Shown one piece after another: positions 23,561 to 36,736 of a stretch of 64,000 bases of DNA. Source of the stretch: Artemia franciscana (Eukaryota > Arthropoda > Branchiopoda > Anostraca > Artemiidae); assembly GCF_032884065.1 (NCBI RefSeq), contig NC_088863.1:67741750-67805749 (forward strand), written 5' to 3'. Numbering within the stretch: position 1 is the stretch's first letter; each line of letters opens with the position of its first letter. The position numbers were made by a program, and so were the translations under genes. Below the pieces are notes generated by a model. That model was not told where the DNA came from. It ran no database searches and was given only the letters and a program-made list of their open reading frames with translations.

Positions 23561-25344
23561 AAGGCCATCAAAAACTAGCAAAGTGTGCTTTTTCCAGATA
23601 AGGAGTCCACAAAGAGCTTTTTTGTCTAGTTAAATGATAAGCTCTCTACAGTTTTCTGAAGATGCCTATAAAAGTATGACATGTTCATATTCAATGGAAT
23701 ATTTAATTTAGATCCTAATAAGGTACACAAGGTAGGAAATACATTCTCACTAAGATATATTTGTCGAGATCAGGGCTACTGTATAGTTTTCAACCCTTGG
23801 GGGTACGTTGGTAACACCCCCGTGGACGCAAAGTTTTGGACCTTTTTATCGTTATGAGTAAAAACTACTATCCAAAATTTCAGATCCGATGACTATGGAG
23901 CACCCAAAAAAAGAGCACAGGATGAATGGTTACCCAAAGGGGTCCCGGCTCTTTAACAGAGACGAGGAGCCGGGATCCCCCTAATGGAGTTTCAAAAATT
24001 TAAAGAGCAATCTTCAGACAGATTTGAAGGTAAAAATACAAGTAACGGAACGATCTAATGAGGCAACAAACTCTAATCTCCATTGCAGCAAGAGGCAAAA
24101 TTGCCACTTGATATAGGTGGTCCAAGGCCTGCCCAACATTCGCCATTAGCTTTGATATGGAAAATAGTATCAGCAAAATGTGCTTTTTAGGCTTCCCAAT
24201 CTACGCCGGAAAACCTATTGATGATTGGCAATCGTTCCAGCAATGTTTGCTGAAATGTAATTCAAAGAGTTTGCACAGAGCACTTGAAATGACAATAGGT
24301 TGAAACGAAGCGCAGGTAACGGCAGTTTTCCCTCGTAAGGAATTCGCTTTCGATTTCTAGTAAATCGAAACTAAAGATATGAAAATGGACAGCAAAACTG
24401 AAGTACAAATGAGAGTGAAAAATAAATCGGTCAACTAAAAACTTATGCAGTCAAATACACCCCTAAATCCTAAACGTAGGGTTCAGGTTTAGGCAATATT
24501 TTGACATATCATGGATAAGACGTGGATCCTTCGGCTGAATATTCTTCAGAGTTCTGATACTGAAAAAAAAAAAAAAAAACATTTGCCGTGTTAACGACGT
24601 CATATCCATATGAGTTTAAAACAAAAGAAGAAACAAAAGAAACAAAAGAAGCATGGGTAAAAAATGGGCGAAAACTACGCCAAAAAAGGCCATCGATTAT
24701 AGAGCTGTTAATGTTTGAACGAAAAGCGCTGCTAAATTGAAGTAACTAAGCTAGTCTACTTGTTTGCATGGCTCAACGTGGAGACACAAACACAATCTAA
24801 AATCTTACGAAAACCTTGGTTTTCCTGGAAGAATAGACGCAAAACAGATCCAGGGGGCAAAATTTGCCTGTACTTCGATGTCCCTGGCACTTCAAAAGAA
24901 ATATTAAGCTGTTAAGTGGAATCAACTGTGGGAAAACAAAACTTAATCTTTTTCTATTTTGGGTTAATGTTTTTTTCAGAAGTTTAGAAGAAATGACAGA
25001 AAAAATAAACTTTCTGTTAACTTTTCTTTTGTCTTCAAAAAATGTAATCCTGACTTTTCCTTATTTATGAGACTTGTATGCTTGTGTAGATGTTGAAATT
25101 ACCAATTCAAAAAATCAGATTTCATTTTCGATTGCCTCAGTACTTTAAGGTTTTTAGAGACCTAGCAGATTTATCGAAATAATTTGGGTTTAAATTGAAT
25201 CTTTTTTGGGCATCAAGTCATGGATAATTGTAGAAAAAGCCAAGACAGATAGTCGGATTGAGTGAGAGGCAATTCGGGCATTAAACCCTCTTATTAGGAT
25301 TGTACAAAAATTATGTTAGTTCGTTGTTAATAGATAGATTAAAT
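23561..25344. other. Intergenic, no gene supported
   Basis: A short open stretch near 24180-24300 reads FLGFPIYAGKPIDDWQSF, which looks protein-like but which I cannot place. The rest is A+T-rich with no recognisable content. Confidence 0.35.
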
Positions 25345-27071
25345 AAAAAAAAACTAATTTTTTTAGCTGAAAGTAAGGAGCGACATTAAAACTTAAAACG
25401 AACAGAAATTACTCCGTATATGAAATGAGTTGTCCCCTCCGCAATCCCTCGCTCTTTACGCTAAAGCTTTAAATTGTTTTAAAAAGTAGAATTGAGGCAA
25501 AGAGTCAAACTTTAGCGTAAAGAGCGAGGGATTGCGGAGGGGACAACTCATTTCATATACGGAGTAATTTCTGTTCGTTTTAAGTTTTAATGTCGCTCCT
25601 TACTTTCAGCTAAAAACATTAGTTTTTTTTTATTTAATTTCTGAACGTTTTTGAATTAATGCATGTTTGGTGTTGGCTCTCCGCACATAAATTATTGAAA
25701 TGAAATTTGTATATTAATTCTTTTTTTGGCTAAATGGCTTTCTCTTAGTTTTGATCAGACGAATTTGAGAAATAAGGGGTGGAGAAGGAGGCCTAGTTGC
25801 CCTCCAATTTTTCGGTTACTTAAAAAGGCAACTAGAACTTTTAATTTTTAACGAACGTTTTTATTAGTAAAAAATATACGTAACTTAAGAATTAACTTAC
25901 GTAACAAACTTTCATAACCTTATATTTTTATTATGTATACAAGGGGATTTGTACCCTCGTTAATACCTCGCTCTTTACACTAAATCGTAAGTTTTGTCCC
26001 AATTCTTTAAGAATGACCCCTTAAAGAATAAATAGTTGAAATTACTAAAAATACTTTAGCATAAAGAACAAGGTATTTATCTCCTCCTAAATACCTCGCT
26101 CTTTATGCTAAAGTATTTTTAGAACCCCTCATATGCGTAATAATCTCTCTTCGTTTTAAGTTTCAATGCTACTTCTTCCTTTCATTTGAAAAAACGTTTT
26201 CATGTTTATTTTTCATTGTTTTCTTATAGTAATGCTAGAGAATCCTGCGCCCTTGTCATTGAATTTTTCTTCCCAATGACAGATTCCTCCAAGGAAAGAT
26301 CCTCCGACATAGCCCCCTCTCCTCAGCCCCACCCCCAAACAAAATAAAATCCCCCTGAAAACGTCTGTGCACTTCCCAATAACCATTACTATATGTAAAC
26401 ACTGGTCAAAGTTTGTAACTTGCAGCCCCTCCCCCAGGGATTGTGGGGGAGTAAGTCATCCCCGAAGACATAGTTATTATGGTTTTCGTCTATGCTGAAC
26501 AAAATGGCTATCTCAAAATTTTGATCCGTTGACTTTGGGAAAAAATGAGCGTGGGAGGGGGCCTAGATGCCCTCCAATTTTTTTGGTCACTTAAAAGGGG
26601 CACTAGAACTTTTTATTTCCGTTAGAATGAGCCCTCTTGCGACATTCTAGGACCACTTGGTCGATACGATGACCCCTGGGGAAAAAAAAACAAAAAAAAA
26701 CAAACAAATAAACACGCACCCGTGATTTGTCTTCTGGCAAAAAATACAAAATTCCACATTTTTGTAGATAGGAGCTTGAAACCTCTACAGTATGGTTCTC
26801 TGATACGCTGAATCTGATGGTGTCATTTTCGTTAAGATCCCACGACTTTTAGGGGGTGTTTCCCCCTATTTTCCTAAATAAGGCAAATTTTCTCAGGCTC
26901 GTAACTTTTGATGGGTAAGACAAAACTTGATGAAACTTATATATTCAAAATCAGCATTAAAATGCGATTCTTTTGATGTAGCTATTGATATCAAAATTCA
27001 ATTTTTTTGAGTTTTGGTTACTATTGAGCCGGGTCGCTCCTTACTACAGTTCGTTACCACGAACTGTTGAT
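25345..27071 (-). repeat. Palindrome-ended 1.7-kb repeat, copy 2
   Basis: This is the reverse-orientation counterpart of 8922-10505. It ends at the right with CAGTTCGTTACCACGAACTG (27052-27071). At the left it opens with the large inverted repeat (25370-25480 against 25505-25620, containing TTTACGCTAAAG and CTTTAGCGTAAAG). Shared internal landmarks are CCCAATAACCATTACTATAT, TAGGACCACTTGGTCGATAC, CTTCTGGCAAAAAATAC and GAGCCGGGTCGCTCCTTAC. The two copies appear collinear over essentially their full lengths. Confidence 0.9.
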
Positions 27072-27284
27072 AGATATAAAAACTTTATTATATTTCCATG
27101 CTTCATTCCTAGGGCAAATCTTTTACGAAAGTAATATAAAACAACTTCCATGTTTAATAGAGAGGAGGAAGGTTTCATAAAAAAGCTATTTGAATGATAG
27201 ATCATATTAAAATAAAAGGAATATAAGAAAAGAGGGGAAAGCATTAAAATATAAATTAAGGAGGTGTAAAGTAGAGGCCCTAGA

Positions 27285-28310
27285 TAAAATTGCCAAAAAA
27301 ACTGGAAGATGCGACCAACCGGCATAATAGTAAAATCTTGTACTGGCATGTTAATAATTTGAGAGAGAATAGCCAATCTGAATCTGCCCCAGTTAAAGAT
27401 AGGAGCAGAGCCACAATAAGTGATAAGGAAAGAATTAAAGAGATATCAGAAGAACATTTTGACAATCACTAAACCATGATAGAGTTACAGGAAACGATAC
27501 AGAGGAAATGGAAAAGTTTGCAATATTTTTGCTTAGAAGGAACAAGAAGATTTATTTTCTGAGGAAGGATTAGTAACAGTAATAAAAAAAAAACAAAAAA
27601 CAATAAGACCCCATACGCTGATAGTACAGTAATTGACTTAATATTTTTTAATATGGAGGCTATAAGTTTAGAGATAAGTAACTAGAGATAATCGATATGA
27701 TTTTTGAAAAAGGGATGTGCCCATCGATTTTAGGTCTAATTAAACCCCTCTATAAGAGTCACTTTCATTATTATAGAGGCATTACCCTGGTATCTGTAGG
27801 AAGCATATTACTTAGTGTATGATACTTTTTAGACTTAAAGCTGCTGTAGATAAAGTTTGAAGAGAAGAACAGTGTGGTTTTAGAAAGGTTAGAGGATGCG
27901 TCGACTAAAGTTTCACTCCTAGATTAATAATTCAGAAATGCCTGAGTCATCAAACACCTTCAGTCCTCAGTTTTATCGATTAGGAGCAAGCGCTAACTTC
28001 AGCAGATTGGAGAGCTCTAATGAAAGTTTTTTACTTGTATGGTATACCAGATAAAATCATTAAAGCGACTAGTGTTATATACAAGAGTAATGTTGCTGCG
28101 GTAACATTGCTTAGGTTAAAGCTAGGAAATGGGGTTAGAAACTGATTTCATGAATAAACTTTTATAGGTTTTGCGAGTTGAGAGTGCAAGAATAGGCTTG
28201 AAAATTCAAATTAAGAAAAATAAGCCGCTAAGACTAGGAATAAACAAAGGTAAAAATGTGATGTTTGGTGTCGAGAAGATCGATCAAGTGACACATATGG
28301 TGTCAGTAGA
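27285..28310 (+). pseudogene. RTE-like LINE remnant, heavily decayed
   Basis: Pieces in several frames read WHVNNLRENSQSESAPVKD, RIKEISEEHFD, EEQCGFRKVRG, ALMKVFYLYGIPDKIIKA and ARIGLKIQIKKNKPLRLG. They follow the order of an RTE-type reverse transcriptase. The last piece is clearly related to ARIGLKINVKKTKSIRL in the remnant at 6445-7265. Many stops and frame changes are present. The similarity ends abruptly near 28310. Confidence 0.75.
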
Positions 28311-28717
28311 TGGCCCTTCTATGTCAAAAAACTCCTGGACAGCATAGGTTTATCGCATGGAATGGAGGAGATGGCCCAGTCATGGATCACAAAGTCTTTC
28401 TGTTAGAGATTCAAATAAGGCTGGAAGACCAAGAAATTCAGAAATGGTGGAACGATCTTAGCCAGTCGGAAAGCTTAAGTTCTTACTATAAGGTGACAGA
28501 AAATTATGATGAAGAGTTATATTTTAAATTAGGTATTCCAAAAGAATCCCTGAGGTCTTGGATGCAGGTGCGATCGAACCGTCTCCCTCTTTGTAGTGTT
28601 TGTAAAAATAGGTGTCACCCGAAAATGCAGTATACTTGCCCAAGTTGCGGTGATCTGGATGGGCTGGACCATATTCTTTTCAGGTGTCAGGGGCTTGAAG
28701 TCGTCAACAAACACTAA
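28310..28717 (+). pseudogene. LINE C-terminal fragment with zinc-knuckle-like end
   Basis: The open frame reads EIQIRLEDQEIQKWWNDLSQ, YYKVTENYDEELYFKLGIPK, SLRSWMQVRSNRLPL, then CSVCKNRCHP and CPSCGDLDGLDHILFRC. A Trp-containing linker, an RSNRLPL-like segment and a final C..C....H....C cluster are typical of the C-terminus of a second type of non-LTR retrotransposon. The preceding residues, in another frame, include FYVKKLLDSIGL, which belongs to the same protein type. It is not part of the RTE-like element to its left. Confidence 0.65.
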
Positions 28718-31570
28718 AAGTTGTAGTTTTCGTCAATAAAAATATAATATGGCGTGACTTTAGGTCTTTTAATAAGACTCTTTTAATACAAATGCTGATC
28801 TAGAATAAAAATTTCTTAAAGATACTGCAGTTAGTGACAGTACACTCAAAAGCAATTGGTTAAGAGGAGGCTAAATCTTAAAAAAGAACAGTAGAATTTT
28901 CAATTTTCCATTGACAGGAAAGCCCTGCACAGGAAAGGCTCTATTTTGAATCCATGTGACTTTTTACTATAAGCAAGGCTATATGATTGCCTCTGACTTG
29001 AACAGGAGAGTAGATATTTTAATATCCCTTCAAATTAAGCTTCTTTTCTGTCCACTGACCAACATTACCGTTATTTTCTCGGCTATTTTTTTATATTTTT
29101 ATATAGTTATTTTTTCCTTATTTGTCATATATCAATTCTGCTTGTAGCCTTTTCTGTCTTTAACAGCTCACAGTACTAATATACTTTTATTTCAGCTTCT
29201 ATTTCACCATTTCAAAAATTGCCTATACTCCAATGCCCTTTATCCTTCTGATAATAAGAGATTGAAGTCAGATAGACGGCCCTTTAAACAGAGCAATGGA
29301 GATATACAGAAAACAAAGTAATATATAAACCTGTTACTGTCAGCCTCTTCAAGGTTTTGTGCTATGAAAGTTGCAAGTCTGTAGTGATGCTTTGCTTGTT
29401 TTATGACAGCCATACCACTACTCTTTTCTTCCCTTGTGCTTTAAAACCAGGAGGAAGTTTTACGGCGATTCCCTCAAGACGCAGTTGCTATTATTTTTCA
29501 TCAAGATGCAGGTGTTCGTTGCGTATTAAAGAGCCTTTGTTCAATATAACCGTTTTAGTTACATAAAAGGGAGTGTTCTCTCAAAGATGCACGTGTTTGT
29601 TATGTTAATTATTGAAAGAGCCTACGAGGGCCAGAAAAAAACCTCAGGGTCCCCAATCAAGATACAAACATAAACACTAAATCATAGTTTTTTCATTTGA
29701 TTGTCAATTACTTAAAAGCATAAGGCTGTGGGGAAAAGCCTAAGGGGCCCTACAAGTAGGGATGTAGTCCAAATTGACCAAAATGTACATAGTTTTTTTT
29801 TCTGCCTTAAATACAGGGAATTTGATTTTATTGTTGCTAGTACACAATTTCTTGTTATTTATAAGAACAAAGGTGAGTCGTTATACAGGGTAGGCGTCTA
29901 TTGATTTTCATCATACAAGACTTTGTTTACTCGCATAGCGGGACTGAGTAATTCCCTTTTCTCTCAGGGGGGCAATAAAAGACGCTGCCAGAGGGGGGAA
30001 ATTTTATAAGTTTTACATCAGAGGTGAACAGTGCAACACGATTTTCTAAAATGGACACGGCCTGAAGATACAAACAGCTAAGCTTCTATACCTATTAAGG
30101 GAGTGGTAATTCCCCTAAGAAAAATAGAGGTGAGATTATACTCAAATGATTCTGATATGTATGATTCTAGATATGGGATAGCAAATAAAGCCCTAGGCCC
30201 TCTCTCATAAGAAAACCAACGTCGCTCATAAAATGATCTTATTTTCTCACATCAAAATATGCTTTACTGTAAAACCTTTATCCCCTATTAAACCGCTTTG
30301 AAGCTTATTCCAAAAGCTGGATAAACATGACATAAGGATATATTTGCGATACTTCCGTCAGGTAAGGGATAGTTTCTAGAAAACAACCAGTATCTTGCTA
30401 ACGATTCATTCTTGATAGAAGGTAAATTTGAATGGTCTGATATTGAGGGTGACTCCTGATTTAGATATAGTTTTCTTATTATCAAATCGACGAGTTATTT
30501 TTCAACAATGAATTTTTGATTTTTGAGGAGGGGTGGCCTATTTTTATACTCAAAATGTGACTAATTCCATTTTAAACGGTCACACATCGTTTGGGTAAGA
30601 GGGCAAACATAAATTTTACATGCTAGTTAATTGCCGAACAGGATCGCTTTTCTAACACCTGCATTGCATGATGAATTGTTTGTCTAAGAAAATTGACTCC
30701 ATGCATCCATAGCTATATAAAAACGTCTTATATTATGCTTTAAATGCGGGATCGGATAATACTTTTTCCTTATAGCAAAGGAAAATAGGGAAACAAGGCG
30801 CAGTTTGAATATAATGATGAATTACTGTGTAAGACCCCTTCCTCCCCTTATTAAGGCCAGATGTAACCCTAGGCTATAGACTTAAACTTTGCTGATTGTA
30901 TGGCTTTGTCTCTAGGCTAGCCTAGGTTATTTATTATGCTTATTTATCATAGAAATGGCTCTTATAAACATATTCCAAACAAAATAGCCTAAATCCCAAA
31001 AAACAGCAAAAATTGATAAAATTCTCGTATAGCTATTTTTTCTTTCTTGAAAAGGGGTTAAATTGGGAAAATTAGACTTTCAGGGATGAGTCTACAGGCT
31101 AAAGTTTGTCCTAGGAAGGTAGTTTAAAGTACATACCAGGCTAGGCCCATTTTACGACCCTTTAAAGAAATAAGTGGGAATCATTGTACGCACATACAAA
31201 CCAAACTCTTCATGTTCAATTGATTGCCCCACTGTGGAATGGATTTATAATTGTTGGCCCACAATTGAGACACCTTAGCTTCACTAAAAATTTTTTGGCA
31301 GCGGAATGATGGCCAGTTTTTTAAACAACAGTTGAAACTTTTTCTATACTTTTCTTTTTTAGAAAAAGTTATTTTTTTCATAATTTTCTTGTTTAACCTC
31401 TCGGAATAAGGAAAACAGTCCTTTCTATCATTAATTTATGCTTTCTATCATTAATATATCAGGGGCAAGGTCACTGAGTTAAATTTAGGTAATGGGCACA
31501 ATACATGTTGAAACTAAGATTTTAAGGCTCAAGCTATTCGGAGAACTAGAATTTAATTTCTATTTCAGAA
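28718..31570. other. Intergenic, no gene supported
   Basis: Short ORFs only, none with recognisable content. One arm of the foldback described at 19990-20880 is present at about 31050-31135. Confidence 0.4.
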
Positions 31571-33370
31571 AACGTCAGAGCAAGAGCCTCGTCTGGCAAA
31601 GAGGAAGAGGACTATCCAATGCGATGAGAATACGGTCCCCCGAGAACTTCAGACCCTTCAAGACCTGCACCTCCCATACATGATGAAATTGCCACCCCTG
31701 CGGCCCTATGCAAGATGGAGGTTTTGGACCTTTTACGCTCCACATGCAAGAAGGAATGTCACACCTTCTTTACCATCCAGCCACGGCAAATTTGACAGTC
31801 CAATAGCAAATTCTTTCTTATTTTTTTTTCATATTGATATTCTTTCATATTTTTCTAAAATAGCAGGAGCCTAAACACTTATTATGCCTGACTTATTTAT
31901 TATGTGAACAGCATCTTAGTGACAAAAAACTTAATTTTTAACTTTAGGGTAAGTGGCACGATTCTGAAAAAAGTAATAATATTTTTCCTTGTATAATAGT
32001 ACGTCGGATCCCTTGTATGGGGATTTAACCCTCTAAAAACAGTTACAGACTTTAAAACAAGATTTTATGGACTTTGAGGAATCCATAGCCTCTATGAAAT
32101 AGACTTTTCATCGTACTTTAACGCTAAAAACTTAATTTAGTTCGGTAAGGTGAATCTATTCTTTTAGAGAATAACTCCAAGTTTTCACAAATGAAAATAA
32201 GATATTTTAGATTCACCTAGAGAGAATTCTATTGAGTAGTTGTAATTTCTAGGGGTAACCTGATATTCCACTCCCTTGTTATTTTCAAGAAAACCTAACT
32301 ATATAAACAGCAATTTAGCACTGTTGTACTCTTAAAAGTGAAGCTTGTTCGGAAAGGGCAGGTTTGAGGACCCTAGTCTTCAGCTTAACAGTATATTTTT
32401 CAGCTAAAGGTATATTCTTTTTTCAGGGTAATAATATATTCCTTTTCAGGACAGTTATTATCTTAAGTATCTCAAGAAAATAAAATTTTTATTCTTTTCC
32501 CTGATTCTAGACAACGATGATGACGAATAGATGGAACAGCTACTGGCCGACTTCTTTGGGACCCTCAGTATTGGGTAATTTCTGGTGCTTATACTTTTAG
32601 CTGGTAGCAAGGGCCTCTAGGTAAAAACGAGTACTTTGCATCGCGTTTATGGAATAATTCCTGGCTGTTAAACCTTTGGGTGGTAGTATGGGGTCTCTAG
32701 GTCTAAAGGATACTTTGCACCTCATGCCTGGAATTATTTCTGGTTCTTAAAGATTTAGGCAATAGCATTGGTTTTCCATGTTCGGACAGGTAATTTGTGT
32801 CCTCAAGAAATTTACAGAATAATATTATATCCTTTTTCAGCCTATTAAAAATTCATTTTCAGGATGAAATCAAAAGTGTTTCAAAGGGGCTATAAGCTGT
32901 TATTATTTTTCTAAGTTCACATACCAAAACTATCATCCTATCATCGACACTGTCATATTGTAGGGGCCTACAGCCTTTATTAGGATGGCGAATCGTTAAT
33001 GGAGAGAGAACAGGTCCAAGTTGAAGGTAAATGAGAGGGAGGTTTAGTGCGGGGGTGACCCAAAAACGTTTCAACTCCCCTAAATTTGATTTTAGATGCC
33101 TCTTTGCGGGAACTCAGCCTTGGCAAAGACTATGAATGGGTTGATTATGAGCTACCATCAAGCGAGGTCGAGAAAGTACCCACCCCGTGTTCACCCCCTG
33201 TTTTGTCAGATATTTCTAGGGCTGAGTTTGAACACCCCTTCAAAACACTTACAAGTGGTAGTATCCGTACGGATCAAATTGATATTATCCACTCCTATGT
33301 GGGCAAGATTTGAGCCATTCTCGACAAACGATATTGGGACACAGGAGGTAGGCACAGAATAAAAGCATCC
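31571..33370 (+). other. Coding-like fragments upstream of the polymerase relic
   Basis: Three short segments look protein-like and each is preceded by a possible AG acceptor. At 31571 (after TATTTCAG) one frame gives PPIHDEIATPAALCKMEVL and LRSTCKKECHTFFTIQ. At 32512 (after TTCTAG) an acidic DNDDDE is followed, after a stop, by MEQLLADFFGTL. At 33096 (after TTTTAG) there is LRELSLGKDYEWVDYEL and ISRAEFEHPFKTLTSGS, running about 70 codons. I do not recognise any of them. They could be exons of one gene or decayed genes of the element to the right. Confidence 0.35.
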
Positions 33371-34747
33371 ATCACTTGAAAAATACAGATTGAAAACTAA
33401 AAGTCTGGAGAGTTGTATCTTTATTACCTAAAAAGAGAAAATCAGATGCCTCATTCGGACTTATAAAATTTTGAGGATGTCTTATCAGAGTGGGTGGGCA
33501 ATATCTTTAATCAAGGAGAAAATTAAAATGAGATGGGAAAAGGTTCAGTAGTTCTATCTATTGAAAGTTTAGATTGAAACAAAATTTAAAAAGGACTTTT
33601 TTTAAGAGACGGGAGGGAGAAGGGTAATTTTATAAAATATAATGCAGATTTAGAGGGCTATGGGTGTGGAACACTTTTATTTTGATACAGGCTTAGAGTG
33701 TTTCAAATACGTGGTCCTCGTAACACGGCATAAGCCCATGGTAAACGCAGGTGAGACACATTTGGACGATTTGGCAGTTAATGGGACAGGGACGGGGCTG
33801 AGTTTCCCAAAGTAGATTTTAATTGTTTAAAGGGGCAATGTCCTTTAACACTTAAAGGGGAGCACATTTTTGAGAGGACTAAGAGCATTTAAGATTGCTA
33901 TTTCAATTTTACAGTACGGTATTAAATATGAAGAGGGCAACTTAAATATGAAAAAGGAGGTAATACATTCAGTGAAAGCTCTGTCTATTGAGTCAATGAA
34001 ACACTGAGTATAGCTTCTTTAAGATCCTGCCAAAGACCCCGACTCAATTGGATATTTTTTGCAATTCCACACATTACTCGGGTTTTAAGTCAAGGAAAGG
34101 AGGAAAGTTCACGCTTTTATTGTGAAATATTGAAAATTTGAAAATATTATTATTGTGAAATTATTGTTATATTGAAATTAAAACATGATTTGAGGCACTA
34201 TAAGCGTCATGAATACCAGTTTATGGAGTCGGGTTTGGGCAACAATGCCATCTTGCTCTGCAAGAATTTCCAAAATTCACTCTTGTGAAGCGACAAGGTG
34301 GAATTAGATATCAAAGCCAAACTCATGGACGTGTAAGATCCATGAAATTCGAACAGTGTTAAAGAACATGAATTTATTGCACTCTCTTAGACCCAAGTGC
34401 AAAGACATGCTAGTAATACCATGTCATTGGTAAAGATTTTTATATATTGGGCCACGGCTCCAATACGTAAAACATCCAGCGTTGGCACGTTTGCAAAAAG
34501 GTGAAGTCGTAGGTGGCACATGGTTCAATGGTTTTTTCAATATAACATCATACCCAAATCATCCGAGAAGTTCCTGCTTTTAGAATTCAAATAGAAAACA
34601 ATTGTAAATAATTATATGTACTTGAATGAAATTCATTTTTTAGATTCACATATTTATTTTCATACATCCTCGAATCAATTAATTCAAATATAAATAAGTG
34701 ATATTTTAATAGTTTCCCCCTCCTTAAATAGCACTTTCCAGGTGCAT

Positions 34748-36490
34748 GATTTATCAAAGATTAAGGGCACATACGCGTATGAGTACTACAGCTCCGCTTC
34801 GAGGCTACGCGAGGACTGAATGTCGCCGATCAAAGCGTTTTATGATTCACCTCATCAATGCCGTCAATGCACCGCTACCAACTATTATTTTGCTAACAAA
34901 GTTCGGGCCAAGAGTAGATGTAAGAACGGGGAGAATTATTGTAAAATGTGGCCGGCAAGTGAAGTTGTTGGATATTGTCTCTAAAAGCACGGACAAAATC
35001 TATCAGAAATTTGGGTTTGATTTGGGGTATTACTTTTCAAATCCTCATCTGGTGATGGAATTACTTCTTAAAATCAATAAAGAAGAAATAGGGTTGATCA
35101 TCGACGAGGATTAGCATTATTTGTAGAGAGATCCATTTGGGGAGGGTTTTTTTTCACGGGGATCATATCCTGGAAACCAATCCGATTGGAGCTCGCACTG
35201 GTGAGAAGTCAAATGCGGTTTTTCTGGCTGTGAACTCTCTATATCTGTACCACGTGGGAATTACAAATTGGTGGACAAGCCTTGTAATTTAGGTTTCTCC
35301 AACATTGCCGCTGTTGTAGAGAATTGACAGCAATGATGTTTTTTTTAAATTGATGTTGAAATACAAGTGAAACTTCATGACTGAATAAAGCATTTCGTTT
35401 CTCCTGCATAAATAGACTGGTGCCAAAGTATGAGGATACTCTGATTCCATATAATGTTTTTTTGGTGGAAGATGAAGGGTTTGCACTGCAAACCTTCAAA
35501 AAAAGCTTATGGGCGACCTTCATCCGAAATGGAATATTATTGTACATCACGTTCTTTGGTGGTGGATGCCGGCAAACAGTTTCAGGGTCATATTCAAACA
35601 GATTCAGATATCCCTTCAGTTTAATCAGAAGCCATACTTGAAGACGTTTATTGACACTTTTATCAATAAACTGTCTGAGGCAAAGACGAAGAATGGAAAA
35701 TAGATCTTTAAGCTCATTTTACATTCAGCCGGCGGTAAGAAGTGTGAGAGTGTGTCCCATAGGAGACATTTGACGTTGTAACTAATCCAAAAGAATGTAC
35801 CTGAATCAGTACCCACCCGAATTTCACATCCTTCACGATAATAGACTCCAATATGATCCTTTTACATAGAAAAGATGCGTAGTTTTAAAGAAAAATATTG
35901 CCACAGGCAGTGCCATTTTAGAAATTTCAAAAAAAAACTTATGTTGGAATTTTATTACAATATGTGTAAGCTCCAATTGCCAGGGGAGGGATAAGCTCAA
36001 GCTTATAATAGGGACACAGATTCACTTTTGTTAAAAGTTAAGACCGAACATTTACTCGACGATTTGCAAAACGGTGAACACATTAGCTCTCGAATGGACT
36101 ATACCAATCAGAACAGTACATTTATCTGAAGCTAGAGAAAGGCCAAGCCCTGAATAATTTATTATGTTTTAAATCCGAGACGGGGAGCGATTTGATTTCC
36201 CACGGTGTGCTTGCAGGTCCGAAGGTGTACTGTTTGCAAATGCACAATGAGGATAACGAAAAATTCCGCAAAGGAGTGCTTACACACTATGCAAAAGAAA
36301 AATTTTGCATTAGCGTCTGTAGAAACTATGTGGAGAATAATTAAATCGAAGAGCAAATGTCATGGCAATTCGCTTTTTAAAATTTAAAAACTATAAATTA
36401 TAGATATAAAAATAGAGTCGAAAAATGTCATGTCAGCCCTATCGGACAAGGTCTATGGGTGCTCGAGCGATATGAAGGTACAACCACACT
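34748..36490 (+). pseudogene. Family B DNA polymerase relic, Polinton/adintovirus type
   Basis: Several frames together trace a protein-primed-type family B DNA polymerase. In order: KGTYAYEYYSS and SPIKAFYD (34748-34860); YQKFGFDLGYYFSNPHL (near 35000); a motif A-like VNSLYLY at about 35230, where the expected Asp before it is replaced; LQFNQKPYLKTFIDTFI (35600-35660); a motif B-like FKLILHSAGGKK (35707-35742); and motif C DTDS at 36013-36024. A later C-terminal piece is GVLAGPKVYCLQM. The stretch from motif A to motif C stays in one frame but has several stops. Such polymerases copy linear genomes of Polintons/Mavericks and adintoviruses. This copy is inactive. Confidence 0.8.
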
Positions 36491-36736
36491 CCCATTATCT
36501 TACTTCAGATCGAGGTGTTTGTGTAGAATATAAACAACGCCCCGGTCTGGAGAAAATTCAACAGTAGGTGGTAGGAGGGACCCTTTTCGCATCTCAATAG
36601 TTTCCATTACAATATTTTTTTTTCTCAAACTCCATCCCAATAGTCCCCAGCTAAGCAATGTGCTCTTTATATGTACTGTTTTTATATGTGATGTTTTTGG
36701 AAAAAAAGTGGAATTGTTGTTTTAAAAACTGTTTGT

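Noticed and set aside
24180..24300. Open stretch with FLGFPIYAGKPIDDWQSF
   Set aside because: It vaguely resembles a retroelement gag segment but is too short and isolated to call.
27044..27376. 110-codon minus-strand ORF with hydrophobic stretches
   Set aside because: It overlaps the terminus of repeat copy 2 and the antisense of an RTE-like remnant. The hydrophobicity follows from A+T-rich composition.
35239..35550. 103-codon minus-strand ORF
   Set aside because: It is antisense to the polymerase relic, whose motifs explain the region on the plus strand.
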